Positions 28,992-36,849 of a stretch of DNA of 64,000 nucleotides are shown here, in pieces. The notes beneath the pieces were generated by a model. That model had not been told where the DNA came from. It saw only the letters and a program-made list of their open reading frames with translations, and did no database searches. Where the stretch lies: positions 445,910-509,909 of the forward strand of contig DBRN01000012.1 of NCBI GenBank assembly GCA_002305995.1. The letters run 5' to 3'. The translations under genes and the position numbers were made by a program. The stretch's first letter is position 1; each line of letters opens with the position of its first letter. The stretch is from Atopobiaceae bacterium UBA1367 (GTDB lineage: Bacteria > Actinomycetota > Coriobacteriia > Coriobacteriales > Atopobiaceae).

Positions 28992-29648
28992 CTAGGACAT
29001 GGATCTGATCAGTGCCGTGACGCGCCCGAGGATGATCGGGTTGGTCACGTAGATCGGCTCCATGGCGTCGTTCTCGGGCTGCAAACGCACGCGGTCACGC
29101 TCGCGATAGAAGGTCTTGACCGTTGCCGAGTCATCGATCAGCGCGACGACGATCTCCCCGTCGTGGGCATCGGGCTGCTCGCGCACGACGAGGTAGTCGC
29201 CGTCGAAGATGCCCGCATTCACCATGGACTCCCCCCGGACGCGCAGGATGAACGAGCTCGAGTCTCCCACGATGCTGGTGGGGAGCGTCAGGGTCTCCTC
29301 CACGTTTTGCTCGGCAAGGATGGGCACGCCGGCGGCGACCCGGCCGATGAGGGGAAGGCGCATCTCGTTCGAGGAGACGTCTTGTGCGGGGGAGGCCAGG
29401 CCCTCGGCGAGCGGGGCCTCGTCCTGCTGCCCGCTCACGACCTCGATCGTGCGAGGCTTCTTCGAGTCGCGCTTTATCAGGCCGCGCTCCTGCAGCACCT
29501 TGAGGTGCATGTGCACCGTCGAGGGCGAAGCGAGACCGACGGCAGAGCCGATCTCGCGCACCGAGGGCGGGTAGCCCCGCTCGCGCGTGTATGCGCAGAT
29601 GTAGTCGTAGATGGCTGCCTGGCGTTTGCTCAGCCTGTCTCGTGCCAT
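28992..29648 (-). CDS. lexA: LexA repressor
   Basis: SOS repressor that cleaves itself when RecA filaments form. The N-terminal winged helix (about 1-65), the Ala106-Gly107 cleavage site (VAAGVPI), catalytic Ser141 (RGESMVNAG) and Lys178 (ATVKTF) are all present in 218 residues. The start at 29648 has aggag six bases upstream; in-frame ATGs further up would remove that spacing. Two LexA boxes lie between its promoter and the start, so it is autoregulated. Confidence 0.97.
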   Translation of the reverse strand: MARDRLSKRQAAIYDYICAYTRERGYPPSVREIGSAVGLASPSTVHMHLKVLQERGLIKRDSKKPRTIEVVSGQQDEAPLAEGLASPAQDVSSNEMRLPLIGRVAAGVPILAEQNVEETLTLPTSIVGDSSSFILRVRGESMVNAGIFDGDYLVVREQPDAHDGEIVVALIDDSATVKTFYRERDRVRLQPENDAMEPIYVTNPIILGRVTALIRSMS

Positions 29649-29678
29649 GGGTGCTCCTCGCGTCATGGTCATGTTGAC

Positions 29679-29692
29679 AAACAAATGTTCTG
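29679..29692 (-). promoter_or_regulatory. SOS box 2 in the lexA leader
   Basis: On the minus strand this reads AGAACATTTGTTTG, matching GAAC-N4-GTTY. It lies downstream of the lexA -10. Confidence 0.7.
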
Positions 29693-29699
29693 TTTTCGC

Positions 29700-29728
29700 T
29701 TGACCGAACAGTTGTTTGTGCATAGTAT
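29700..29728 (+). promoter_or_regulatory. Putative promoter of the LysM gene
   Basis: TTGACC and TAGTAT with a 17-bp spacer face the LysM gene and contain SOS box 1. The -10 overlaps the lexA -10 on the opposite strand. Confidence 0.5.
29705..29718. promoter_or_regulatory. SOS box 1 between lexA and the LysM gene
   Basis: CGAACAGTTGTTTG matches the Gram-positive LexA consensus GAAC-N4-GTTY. It lies in the spacer of the rightward promoter and just downstream of the leftward -10, so one LexA dimer could repress both genes. Confidence 0.85.
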
Positions 29729-29752
29729 AGTACGCACGTTCTGTTCGCGCAA
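29724..29752 (-). promoter_or_regulatory. lexA promoter
   Basis: On the minus strand TTGCGC and TATACT are spaced 17 bp. SOS boxes 1 and 2 follow immediately downstream. Confidence 0.7.
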
Positions 29753-29816
29753 GCAATTCGTGTCCGACGCATCCTCTATAACCGTAGTCGCACACATGAA
29801 CCGAGAGGAGCCACGC

Positions 29817-30245
29817 ATGAGCATCCATCCCGTCGCCTGTACCTGCCAAGGCTCGCTTGCGCTTTCCGCACGTCGATCCCGCCTTCGCGTCATCGAGGGA
29901 GGGCGGGGCGTCCTGCCACGTGGCCCATGGTCCGCCTGCGGGACGGCGTCCCGGCCGTCGATGGTTGCCGTGGCGTGCGCCGCGGTGCTCTCGGTCACCC
30001 TGCTTGCCGGCACCTGGATCCTCTCTGACGCGCTCTCGGCGTCGCGTCTCGAGGCACGCCTCGCGCAGGCACCCGTCATGACGGTGACCGTGCTGCCAGG
30101 TGACACCCTCTGGGGCATCGCCGAAGCACACCCGGTCGCGGGATGCACGACAGGAGAGCTCGTCGCGGCCATAGGGCGCATCAACGGCCTTAGGGCCGGT
30201 CACCTCGTGGCCGGAACGGTCTTGGACGTCCCCTGCAGCCGCTAG
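29817..30245 (+). CDS. Small membrane LysM protein, probable SOS-induced division inhibitor
   Basis: A 142-residue protein with a basic N-terminus, one transmembrane helix (about 48-69) and a single extracytoplasmic LysM peptidoglycan-binding domain (about 88-138, VLPGDTLWGIAE...VLDVP). This layout and its position, divergent from lexA across SOS boxes, match Bacillus YneA; ChiZ and DivS of Actinobacteria hold the same position. All three halt division during DNA damage. No sequence identity to them is claimed. ATG 29817 follows gaggag by seven bases; ATG 29796 is an alternative. Confidence 0.78.
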   Translation: MSIHPVACTCQGSLALSARRSRLRVIEGGRGVLPRGPWSACGTASRPSMVAVACAAVLSVTLLAGTWILSDALSASRLEARLAQAPVMTVTVLPGDTLWGIAEAHPVAGCTTGELVAAIGRINGLRAGHLVAGTVLDVPCSR

Positions 30246-30291
30246 CCGAAGGCGGAGGGGCAGCGTCTATGCGCATTGCACCAAAGGGCGC

Positions 30292-30320
30292 CTGTCACCT
30301 ATGGGCTTTACCTGTATAAT
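30292..30320 (+). promoter_or_regulatory. nrdR-dut promoter
   Basis: CTGTCA and a perfect TATAAT are spaced 17 bp in the gap before nrdR. Confidence 0.7.
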
Positions 30321-30409
30321 CGCCTGTGTAGTATTCTGCCTGTGCATCGGGGGCATGCCGAGAGGTTGCGGCTGCCCCCGATGCGACGAGATGGAGCCCG
30401 AGGAGAAAG

Positions 30410-30859
30410 ATGCGTTGTCCCAAATGCGGCTGCGAAGAGTCGAGGGTCGTGGATTCCCGTCCCTCCGAGAACAACGACGCGATCAGACGGCGTCGGGAGT
30501 GCATCCGATGTGCCTGCCGCTTCACCACCTACGAACGGCGCGAGGACATGCCGCTCATGGTCGTGAAGCGTGATGGGCGCAAGGAGACCTTCGACCGCTC
30601 GAAGCTCATGCGCGGCCTGCTCACCGCGACCGTCAAGCGCAGCGTCCACATCGACCAGCTCGAGTCGCTGATCAGCGGCATCGAGTCGGAGCTCCGCGAC
30701 AGCGGGGTCGGCGAGATATCGTCGGAGGACCTCGGCATGATGGTCCTGCAGCGGCTGGTCGACATAGACAAGGTCGCCTACGTCAGGTTCGCCTCCGTCT
30801 ATCGCGACTTCAAGGACCTTGACGAGTTCCACGACGAGCTTCGGAGCCTGATGCAATGA
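30410..30859 (+). CDS. nrdR: Transcriptional repressor NrdR
   Basis: Zinc-finger/ATP-cone repressor of ribonucleotide reductase genes that senses ATP and dATP. Cysteines C3, C6, C31 and C34 form the zinc ribbon, and the ATP cone spans about 46-136 ([16 protein letters not shown]). The 149-residue length is standard. Its stop overlaps the dut start, linking two controls of the dNTP pool. Confidence 0.97.
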   Translation: MRCPKCGCEESRVVDSRPSENNDAIRRRRECIRCACRFTTYERREDMPLMVVKRDGRKETFDRSKLMRGLLTATVKRSVHIDQLESLISGIESELRDSGVGEISSEDLGMMVLQRLVDIDKVAYVRFASVYRDFKDLDEFHDELRSLMQ

Positions 30860-31326
30860 GCGATCGCCCATGCCCGAACGGCAGGCCCATCATGGTGCCC
30901 GTCAAGCGCCTTGACCCGACGGTGGAGCTCCCTCGCTATGCCTATGCGGGTGATGCGGGCCTCGACCTCAGGTCGAGCGAGGACGTCATCCTGGCGCCCT
31001 TCGAGCGCCGACTCGTGTCGACCGGCATCGCGGTGGCGATTCCCGACGGCTATGCGGGCTTCGTCCAGCCACGCAGCGGCCTTGCCCTCAAGAGGGGACT
31101 CTCGATGGCCAACACGCCTGGCCTCATCGACGCGCACTATCGCGGCGAGCTGAAGGTCTGCGCCATCAACCTGGATCCCCGCGAGCACATTCGCATAGCG
31201 AAGGGCGACCGCATAGCCCAGCTGGTCATCCAGGAGGTGCCTCCCGTGGAGCTGGTCGAGGTCGACGAGCTCGACCGGACCGATCGCGGTGCCGGTGGCT
31301 TTGGCTCGAGCGGGGTGGCCCACTAG
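30856..31326 (+). CDS. dut: dUTP diphosphatase
   Basis: Hydrolyses dUTP to dUMP, keeping uracil out of DNA and feeding dTMP synthesis. The trimeric dUTPase motifs are seen in order: [29 protein letters not shown] with the catalytic Asp, GDRIAQLVI and the Gly-rich [10 protein letters not shown] tail. Length is 156. The gene starts inside the nrdR stop (ATGA). Confidence 0.97.
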   Translation: MSDRPCPNGRPIMVPVKRLDPTVELPRYAYAGDAGLDLRSSEDVILAPFERRLVSTGIAVAIPDGYAGFVQPRSGLALKRGLSMANTPGLIDAHYRGELKVCAINLDPREHIRIAKGDRIAQLVIQEVPPVELVEVDELDRTDRGAGGFGSSGVAH

Positions 31327-31451
31327 GGTCCTGCAGCAAGTCCTGGCTGGATGGTCGCAGGTCCTCGATATGAGGGGTGACCTGCGCGTCAGGTGGTCGA
31401 ATTCGGTCACAGGACGTCCAGCGGGCTTGCATTCCGTCGCCCAGTCGCCTA

Positions 31452-31482
31452 TATTATTAATACACGATAGTATTGTGCACAA
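31452..31482 (+). promoter_or_regulatory. Possible promoter and operator of trxB
   Basis: The AT-rich patch before trxB holds a TATTAT -10-like hexamer (31452-31457) and a 15-bp near-palindrome CACGATAGTATTGTG (31463-31477, one mismatched pair). The latter overlaps the perfect palindrome TTGTGCACAA (31473-31482). A matching -35 is uncertain. A redox- or nucleotide-responsive repressor site is possible; the regulator cannot be named. Confidence 0.4.
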
Positions 31483-31503
31483 AGTAATTACGAAGGGGGA
31501 GCA

Positions 31504-32454
31504 ATGGATCAGGACAAGCTCTATGATCTCATCATCATCGGCGGAGGCCCTGCCGGGCTGTCCGCCGCCATCTACGCCCAGAGGGCCATGCTCGACGCGC
31601 TGCTCCTCGAGCAGGAGGCCGTTGGTGGTCAGGTCATCGTCACCAGCGACATCGACAACTATCCCGGCGTTCCGCATACGGATGGGTTCACGCTGGTGGA
31701 CGCCATGCGGACCCAGGCCGAGGACCTCGGTGCCCGCATCGTGCTCACCAGCGTCACGGGGGTGACGCACAGGCCGGAGACCGGGCTCTTCGAGATCACC
31801 ACGCCGGATGGGACGCTTCGCACCAAGACGGTGATCGCCTGTGGCGGGGCGTCTCCTCGCGCGGCCGGCTTCGCGGGCGAGCGCGAGTTCACGGGCCATG
31901 GCGTGTCATACTGCGCGACCTGCGACGGCATGTTCTACCGAGGCAAGAAGGCGTACGTTGTCGGCGGGGGCAACTCGGCCGGCGAGGAGGCCCTGTTCCT
32001 GACGCGCTTCGCTGACCAGGTCGATGTCATCGTGCGCAAGGACCACATGCGCGCCCAGGCTGCCGTTGCCAGGGAGCTTGAGGAGAGCCCCAAGGTCAGC
32101 ATCCGCTATCTCACGAGCGTGGTTGGCGTCGCAGGCGACACCATGCTGAGCTCCATCACGCTGCGCGACAACCAGACGGGCGAGACCTCCGTCGAGTCAT
32201 ATGACGAGGGGGGCTTTGGCGTCTTCGTGTTCGTGGGGCGCGTGCCCGCCTCGCAGCTCCTCGAAGGGCTGGTCGAGCTGGATGATGGCGGCTACGTCGT
32301 TGCCGACGAGCGCATGGCCACGCGCACGCCAGGACTGTATGTGGCGGGAGACGTGCGACAGAAGCCCCTGAGGCAGATCGTCACGGCGGCCTCTGACGGA
32401 GCTGTCGCCGCAACGAGCGTGTCCGCATACCTGGGTCACCCCGTGGAAGGTTAG
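31504..32454 (+). CDS. trxB: Thioredoxin reductase
   Basis: FAD/NADPH enzyme that reduces thioredoxin. The FAD Rossmann motif IIGGGPAG is near residue 11, the redox pair is CATC (C137, C140), the NADPH motif is VVGGGNSAGEEA, and a second FAD motif ends in LYVAGDVR. Length 316 is typical. gaaggggga precedes the ATG. It stands alone, closed by a hairpin shared with the converging apt operon. Confidence 0.96.
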   Translation: MDQDKLYDLIIIGGGPAGLSAAIYAQRAMLDALLLEQEAVGGQVIVTSDIDNYPGVPHTDGFTLVDAMRTQAEDLGARIVLTSVTGVTHRPETGLFEITTPDGTLRTKTVIACGGASPRAAGFAGEREFTGHGVSYCATCDGMFYRGKKAYVVGGGNSAGEEALFLTRFADQVDVIVRKDHMRAQAAVARELEESPKVSIRYLTSVVGVAGDTMLSSITLRDNQTGETSVESYDEGGFGVFVFVGRVPASQLLEGLVELDDGGYVVADERMATRTPGLYVAGDVRQKPLRQIVTAASDGAVAATSVSAYLGHPVEG

Positions 32455-32511
32455 GATACCTTCTTGCGCGCAGGGCTCACGCGGCGCCATTGTCTCTGAT
32501 GAGGGAGTTTG

Positions 32512-32542
32512 GTGGGGTCCGGCAGACACTGCCGGACCCCAC
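32512..32542. terminator. Bidirectional hairpin between trxB and apt
   Basis: A perfect 14-bp stem (GTGGGGTCCGGCAG with CTGCCGGACCCCAC) and a three-base loop lie between converging genes. There is no T run on either side, so termination efficiency is uncertain. Confidence 0.7.
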
Positions 32543-32618
32543 GTCCCTCCAGCACCCTCGACTCCCCTGATACCGTGATAATATATCTTATGTAAAGTAT
32601 ATCAGAGTCCTGATGGCG

Positions 32619-33152
32619 CTATTCGACCTTGAACAGCGAGAAGATCTCCTGTGAGAAGTCCCTGCTGATGACCTCGCGGGGATTGAGGAACGCGAGCTCC
32701 ATCAGGAAGGCGAAGCCGCAGAACGTGGCGCCCGCGTGCTCGGCGATCTTCGCGCATGCGACGGCGGTGCCACCGGTCGCGACGAGATCGTCGACGACGA
32801 GCACCCTGTCGCCGCCTACGAGGGCGTCCTGATGGACCTGCAGCTCGTCGGTGCCGTACTCCAAGGCATAGGACTCCGCATACACGTCGCGCGGCAGCTT
32901 GCCCGGCTTGCGGGCGGGAACGAAGCCGCAGCCGAGCCGATATGCCACGGGCGCGCCCACGAAGAATCCCCGTGCCTCGGCGCCGATGACCTTCGTGATG
33001 CCCTTGCCCATGAAATGACCTGAGATCGCGTCGATCGCGGCGGCGAACCCCTGGGGGTCGCCGATGAGGGGCGTGACGTCCTTGAAGATGACGCCTGGCT
33101 CCGGATAGTCGGGGATGTCGACGACAAGGCTCTCGTAGTCAAAGCTAGACAC
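32619..33152 (-). CDS. apt: Adenine phosphoribosyltransferase
   Basis: Salvages adenine to AMP using PRPP. The PRPP loop VLVVDDLVATGGTA is at 117-130 and the dimer/base-binding segment RKPGKLPRDV at 81-90; the length is 177. There is no ATG: the GTG at 33152 follows aaagga at seven bases and removes an unconserved extension that would run into merR. It is the last gene of the pgsA2-to-apt operon. Confidence 0.95.
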   Translation of the reverse strand: MSSFDYESLVVDIPDYPEPGVIFKDVTPLIGDPQGFAAAIDAISGHFMGKGITKVIGAEARGFFVGAPVAYRLGCGFVPARKPGKLPRDVYAESYALEYGTDELQVHQDALVGGDRVLVVDDLVATGGTAVACAKIAEHAGATFCGFAFLMELAFLNPREVISRDFSQEIFSLFKVE

Positions 33153-33166
33153 GGCGCGTCCTTTCT

Positions 33167-33940
33167 CTACTTCTCGCCCGGATGCTCGTCCTGCTGGGCG
33201 TCCATCTCCTTGAAGGTCGTGTTGATCTGCCGCCTGATGAGCGCGTCGCGCACCTGGTTGGTCAGGGCGAGCAGCTGGTTGCACGCCTGCGCAAAGCGGT
33301 CGCGGCGCTCTTCCGTGAGCTCCGCCTCGACTCCTCCGCCCTTGCGCGCGTACACGACGAGCGCCTGCTCGAACATGGCACTCTCCCGGTTTGCGGCCGT
33401 CACGTACTGCCGCAGGTTCCTGGGCCCGATGCCAAAGCGGCTGAGCTCGTGGCAGATGCGGATGAGGGGCAGGTCGCGCCCGTCGACGAGGTCGCGTCCC
33501 TGCGGGGAGCGCTTGAGGGAGATGACGCCCACCTCGGCCAGCTGGCGGGCGAAGCTCACCGGTGCGCCAGCCAGTTCGGGCATGCGATCTATCGAGTGGA
33601 GCCTGTTGGCCGTCTTCTCGTCGTCTTGCTGGGAGAGCCCTGCCGGGAGACCGGACTGGGCCACCGCAGACAGGGAGGACGCGACGTCTCCCCTCTCGAT
33701 CCGCTCCAGCTCCTCCCTGATGACCTGCAGCGGAAGGAAGCGCGTCTTCTGGAGGTGGAGTATGGTCTCAAGGCGGTTGATGTCGTGCTGCGAGTACAGG
33801 CGGTAGCCGCCGGGCGTGCGCGCGGGGTTGAGCAGGCCCTCCTCCTCGAGGTAGCGCACCTTTGAGACGGAGAGGTCGGGATAGTGCTGCTGGAGGCGCT
33901 TGACCACCTTGCCAATGGTGAGGTATCCCGCGTCGGGCAT
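33167..33940 (-). CDS. MerR-family regulator (FtsR/Rv1828-like)
   Basis: The winged-helix MerR DNA-binding domain lies at about 7-75 (TIGKVVKRL, KVRYLEEEGLL, GGYRLYSQHDINRLE), followed by an alpha-helical region to residue 257. There is no metal-binding cysteine pattern. MerR genes next to an FHA gene (garA-Rv1828 in mycobacteria, ftsR in corynebacteria) are a conserved actinobacterial pair, and FtsR activates ftsZ; the same role here is inference. It starts four bases after the FHA gene. Confidence 0.8.
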   Translation of the reverse strand: MPDAGYLTIGKVVKRLQQHYPDLSVSKVRYLEEEGLLNPARTPGGYRLYSQHDINRLETILHLQKTRFLPLQVIREELERIERGDVASSLSAVAQSGLPAGLSQQDDEKTANRLHSIDRMPELAGAPVSFARQLAEVGVISLKRSPQGRDLVDGRDLPLIRICHELSRFGIGPRNLRQYVTAANRESAMFEQALVVYARKGGGVEAELTEERRDRFAQACNQLLALTNQVRDALIRRQINTTFKEMDAQQDEHPGEK

Positions 33941-33944
33941 GTGC

Positions 33945-34370
33945 CTACGCCTCGGTCTCTATCCTGATGGGACGGCGGTTGGAGTGGAAGACCATGCGGA
34001 AGGTGCCGATCTGCACCGTGGATCCGTCCTTGAGCATGGCCTTGTTGACGATGGCGCCATCGACCCAGGTGCCGTTGAGCGACCCGAGGTCCTCGATGGT
34101 GGCGAAACCCGACTCCATCCCTGAGAGGTCGATGCGCGCATGGTGGCGCGAGACGGTCATGTCGTTCAGGAACACGCTGTTGGAAGGCTCGCGCCCCAGA
34201 GATATCACATCGCCGGTCAGCTCGAAGATCGAACCCGTGTGCGGGCCCTTCACGATCGCCAGCGTGGGATGCGCGGGCTGCTGGCCACCCATCAGGTCGG
34301 GAACGGTCGAGTCTGCCGAAGGCATGCGGAATATCTCGGTCGAACCCATCGCGTTGTTACTGGGCTGCAT
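33945..34370 (-). CDS. FHA-domain protein (GarA-like)
   Basis: A phosphothreonine-binding FHA domain at about 38-125 shows the core residues: Arg60 in SLGREPSN, Ser74-Arg75-His76 in SRHHA, and Asn99 in LGSLNGTW. The N-terminal 37 residues contain threonines (STEIF) that might be kinase targets. GarA controls 2-oxoglutarate and glutamate metabolism after PknB phosphorylation; whether this one does is unknown. ATG 34370 has gaggagag upstream. Length is 141. Confidence 0.85.
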   Translation of the reverse strand: MQPSNNAMGSTEIFRMPSADSTVPDLMGGQQPAHPTLAIVKGPHTGSIFELTGDVISLGREPSNSVFLNDMTVSRHHARIDLSGMESGFATIEDLGSLNGTWVDGAIVNKAMLKDGSTVQIGTFRMVFHSNRRPIRIETEA

Positions 34371-34411
34371 AGATGCTCTCCTCAAATCCTGGGTACCCTC
34401 CCATGATAACG

Positions 34412-34792
34412 CTATCGGCAGGCGACGCAGTCCATCTCGATGAGCGCACCCATGGGAAGGCCATCGACCGCGACCACCGTGCGGGCCGGGGCCGGCATGG
34501 TGAAGTGTCTGGCATACACCTCGTTCACCTCGGGCAGGAGCGAGATGTCCGAGAGGTACACGTTGGTCTGCGCCACGTCGTCGAGCGTGCAGCCGGTCGC
34601 CTCGAGCAGGATGCGGCAGTTGCGGATTACCTGCTCGGTCTGCTCGCGAATGCCACCAGCGACCACATGATGCGGGTGATGGCGGTCGATGGGCAGTTGG
34701 CCCGACGCGAACACGAGCCTGCCTGCGGTGGTGCCCTGCGAGTAGGGTCCGATGGCATCGGGAGCCTCCGGTGCGTTGATGGCGTACTTCAT
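34412..34792 (-). CDS. ridA: RidA/YjgF family enamine/imine deaminase
   Basis: Hydrolyses reactive 2-aminoacrylate-type enamines formed by PLP enzymes. The 126 residues show IGPYSQG, FASGQLP, NVYL and the active-site arginine in PARTVVAVDGLP with a following Glu. A ggggggat lies before the ATG. It is embedded in the - strand operon between the GcvT-like and FHA genes. Confidence 0.93.
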   Translation of the reverse strand: MKYAINAPEAPDAIGPYSQGTTAGRLVFASGQLPIDRHHPHHVVAGGIREQTEQVIRNCRILLEATGCTLDDVAQTNVYLSDISLLPEVNEVYARHFTMPAPARTVVAVDGLPMGALIEMDCVACR

Positions 34793-34845
34793 ACGTGATC
34801 CCCCCTCTCAACCTATGGAAGTATAGGATAGCGACACCCGCGAAT

Positions 34846-35700
34846 CTAGAGTCCGAGGGCCCGCGCGCCGACATAGCCGCCCTGCGGTCGGACGAGCTCC
34901 CAGAGGAGCAGGTCATCCGCAGCATGGCGCAGGTGCTCGCCGGCCCGCAGCGAGGCCACCCAGGGGAAGGTGGCGCACGCGCGTCCGGCGAGCGCACAGG
35001 TCCCCACGGGGTCCATGACGGGAAACGACAGGAGGCTCCGCCAGAGGACACGGGCCGCCGCTGGTGGGACGAGGGCAAGATGGCAGGGGTGGCCTGTGCC
35101 GGGGGGTGCGACGAGGAGACACGCGATCCTGTCGAGGCTGACATTCGCGACATGACCCGCAGCGGGCAGCTCGTCGGCGGACGCGACGTAGTCGCCCAGG
35201 ATCGCGTTGGCCTGGCGACCCCAGACGAGCAGCGGAACGAGCGCGTCGCTCACGTCCTCGACCTCGACGCCCGCGAAGGGCCTGAGGCCGCCCTGCTCGA
35301 TCCCGGCGAGAAAGCACAGCCAGGGGGGCAGCGAGGGCCCGCGCCCCGTGGGATCGAGGACGAGGTACTCCTCGTCTCCCGTGCGAGCCAGCAGGGGAAC
35401 CGAGACGGTTGTGCCGTCGCCCGCGAGCACGGCGCCGAAGCGGCACTCCCCCACCCCCAGCTCGTGGTGCGCGCAGACCGTCGCGGCAAATGCCACGACT
35501 CCCTTCCCGGAGACCAGGGTCGCCGTCATGCCGGAGAGGTCGCTCAGGGCGCAGCCCTGGTCGAAAGACGCGTCCTCCGAGGAGCCGTCACCATAGGTGG
35601 CGGGAGCTCCCAGCGAGGTGCCCTCCGATGCGAACCGTGCGCCCAGCAGGACGTGCTCACCGTAGAGAGGGGCGTCGGCAGCCCCGTTCCAAGACGTCAC
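34846..35700 (-). CDS. GcvT/YgfZ-like protein (divergent)
   Basis: The N-terminal half aligns by pattern with glycine-cleavage T protein and YgfZ folate-binding proteins: LYGEHVLLGARF, a YGDG segment, CALSDLSGMTATLVSGKG, then FGAVLAGDG and EEYLVLD. At 284 residues it is shorter than GcvT (about 360), and no other glycine-cleavage gene is in the window. A one-carbon or Fe-S repair role is possible. The start is GTG with ggggagga upstream, 17 bases after dacF. Confidence 0.55.
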   Translation of the reverse strand: MTSWNGAADAPLYGEHVLLGARFASEGTSLGAPATYGDGSSEDASFDQGCALSDLSGMTATLVSGKGVVAFAATVCAHHELGVGECRFGAVLAGDGTTVSVPLLARTGDEEYLVLDPTGRGPSLPPWLCFLAGIEQGGLRPFAGVEVEDVSDALVPLLVWGRQANAILGDYVASADELPAAGHVANVSLDRIACLLVAPPGTGHPCHLALVPPAAARVLWRSLLSFPVMDPVGTCALAGRACATFPWVASLRAGEHLRHAADDLLLWELVRPQGGYVGARALGL

Positions 35701-35717
35701 GGGCTCACCGTCCTCCC

Positions 35718-36845
35718 CTACGCGTCGTCAAACAGGGGCAGTAGGAATGGGTTCCAGGCAGGAGAGCGGACGGGGTCGTCGGTGGCGCGGTACTCGACGC
35801 TTCCCACGTGCCTGTCCCCCTGGCTCCACACCGTGGTCCCATAGGTCGAGCCTGCGGAGACGAGCGCGTTGGGCCTGAGCATGACGGTCTGGTACGTCAC
35901 CTCTCCCCCCTGGAAGACCGAGCCGTTCACGGAGCGCTGGGCGGACACCGGACACCTCAGCCAGAAGCCATCCTGCCATTGGGCGACGCGCATGGGCCGC
36001 TCGGCACGCGCGAGGGGTCGCTCGGCGTAGAGCCCGAAGCCCCAGTCGAGCAGGGAGGCGGAGTCCTTGAAGCGCCCCTCCCTGGTCTCGCAGCACAGGA
36101 CGCAGCTGTAGAGCGTCACGAGGTCGCGCCGCGCGGCACCGAGGAAGGAGGCGCCGCTCTCGGTGTTGCCTGTCTTGATGCCGAGCATGCCGTCGTAGGT
36201 CTTCAGGAGCTCGTCGGTGGACTCCAGCCCGATCGTCTTCCCATCTGCGACGATGTCGACACCTTGCATGCGGACCGCATCCCTGATGAACGGGTAATGC
36301 TCCAGTGCGTAGCGCCCCATGGTGCAGAGGTCCCGCGCGTTCGAGTAGTGGCCCTCCTCCTCGAGGCCGTGCGGGTTCATGAAGTGTGTGTGCGAGAGTC
36401 CCAGCTCCTCGACCTTCCGGTTCATGAGGTCGGCGAAGCCCTCCTTGCTGCCTCCCACCGCATAGGCCACGTTCATGGCCGCGTCGTTGCCCGAGTACAC
36501 GAGGGACACTATGAGCAGCTCGCGCAGCGTCGGCGTGTCGCCGTCCTTGTAGCCTGCGAGCTGCGCACCCTCGGGATACTCCACAACCACAAAGGCAATG
36601 GGTTCGTCAAGGGGGATGCCGGAGTCGAGCGCGACCATGGCCGTCATCACCTTGGTGATGGAGGCCGGGGGGAGCTCCTGCTCGCCGTTGCGGTCGAAGA
36701 GCACCTCACCGCCCGCGTCCATGACGACGGCAGCGGCCCCCTCGTCGATGACCGGTTCCGAGTCGACCGCCTGTGCCAACCTGGGCGCGCAGACGATCGA
36801 GGTGATGAGGAGTGCTGCAAGGAGGCAGCGACGCATGGCATGCAT
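35718..36845 (-). CDS. Serine-type D-Ala-D-Ala carboxypeptidase (DacF/PBP5-like)
   Basis: Low-molecular-weight penicillin-binding protein that trims peptidoglycan pentapeptides. A signal peptide (residues 1-26, ending AQA) precedes the S11 domain with S62-x-x-K65 (ASITK), S118-G-N120 and K224-T-G226. A beta-rich C-terminal part follows, without an obvious amphipathic anchor. ATG 36845 starts four bases after the pgsA2 stop; ATG 36836 is also possible. Length is 375. Confidence 0.92.
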   Translation of the reverse strand: MHAMRRCLLAALLITSIVCAPRLAQAVDSEPVIDEGAAAVVMDAGGEVLFDRNGEQELPPASITKVMTAMVALDSGIPLDEPIAFVVVEYPEGAQLAGYKDGDTPTLRELLIVSLVYSGNDAAMNVAYAVGGSKEGFADLMNRKVEELGLSHTHFMNPHGLEEEGHYSNARDLCTMGRYALEHYPFIRDAVRMQGVDIVADGKTIGLESTDELLKTYDGMLGIKTGNTESGASFLGAARRDLVTLYSCVLCCETREGRFKDSASLLDWGFGLYAERPLARAERPMRVAQWQDGFWLRCPVSAQRSVNGSVFQGGEVTYQTVMLRPNALVSAGSTYGTTVWSQGDRHVGSVEYRATDDPVRSPAWNPFLLPLFDDA

Positions 36846-36849
36846 GTGG

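Noticed and set aside
29732..29748. A third SOS box near gcacgttctgttcgcgc
   Set aside because: It reads GAACAGAACG on the other strand, a direct rather than inverted arrangement, and does not fit GAAC-N4-GTTC.
31357..31385. Hairpin after dut as terminator
   Set aside because: GCAGGTC/GACCTGC arms exist but the stem is interrupted and no T run follows.
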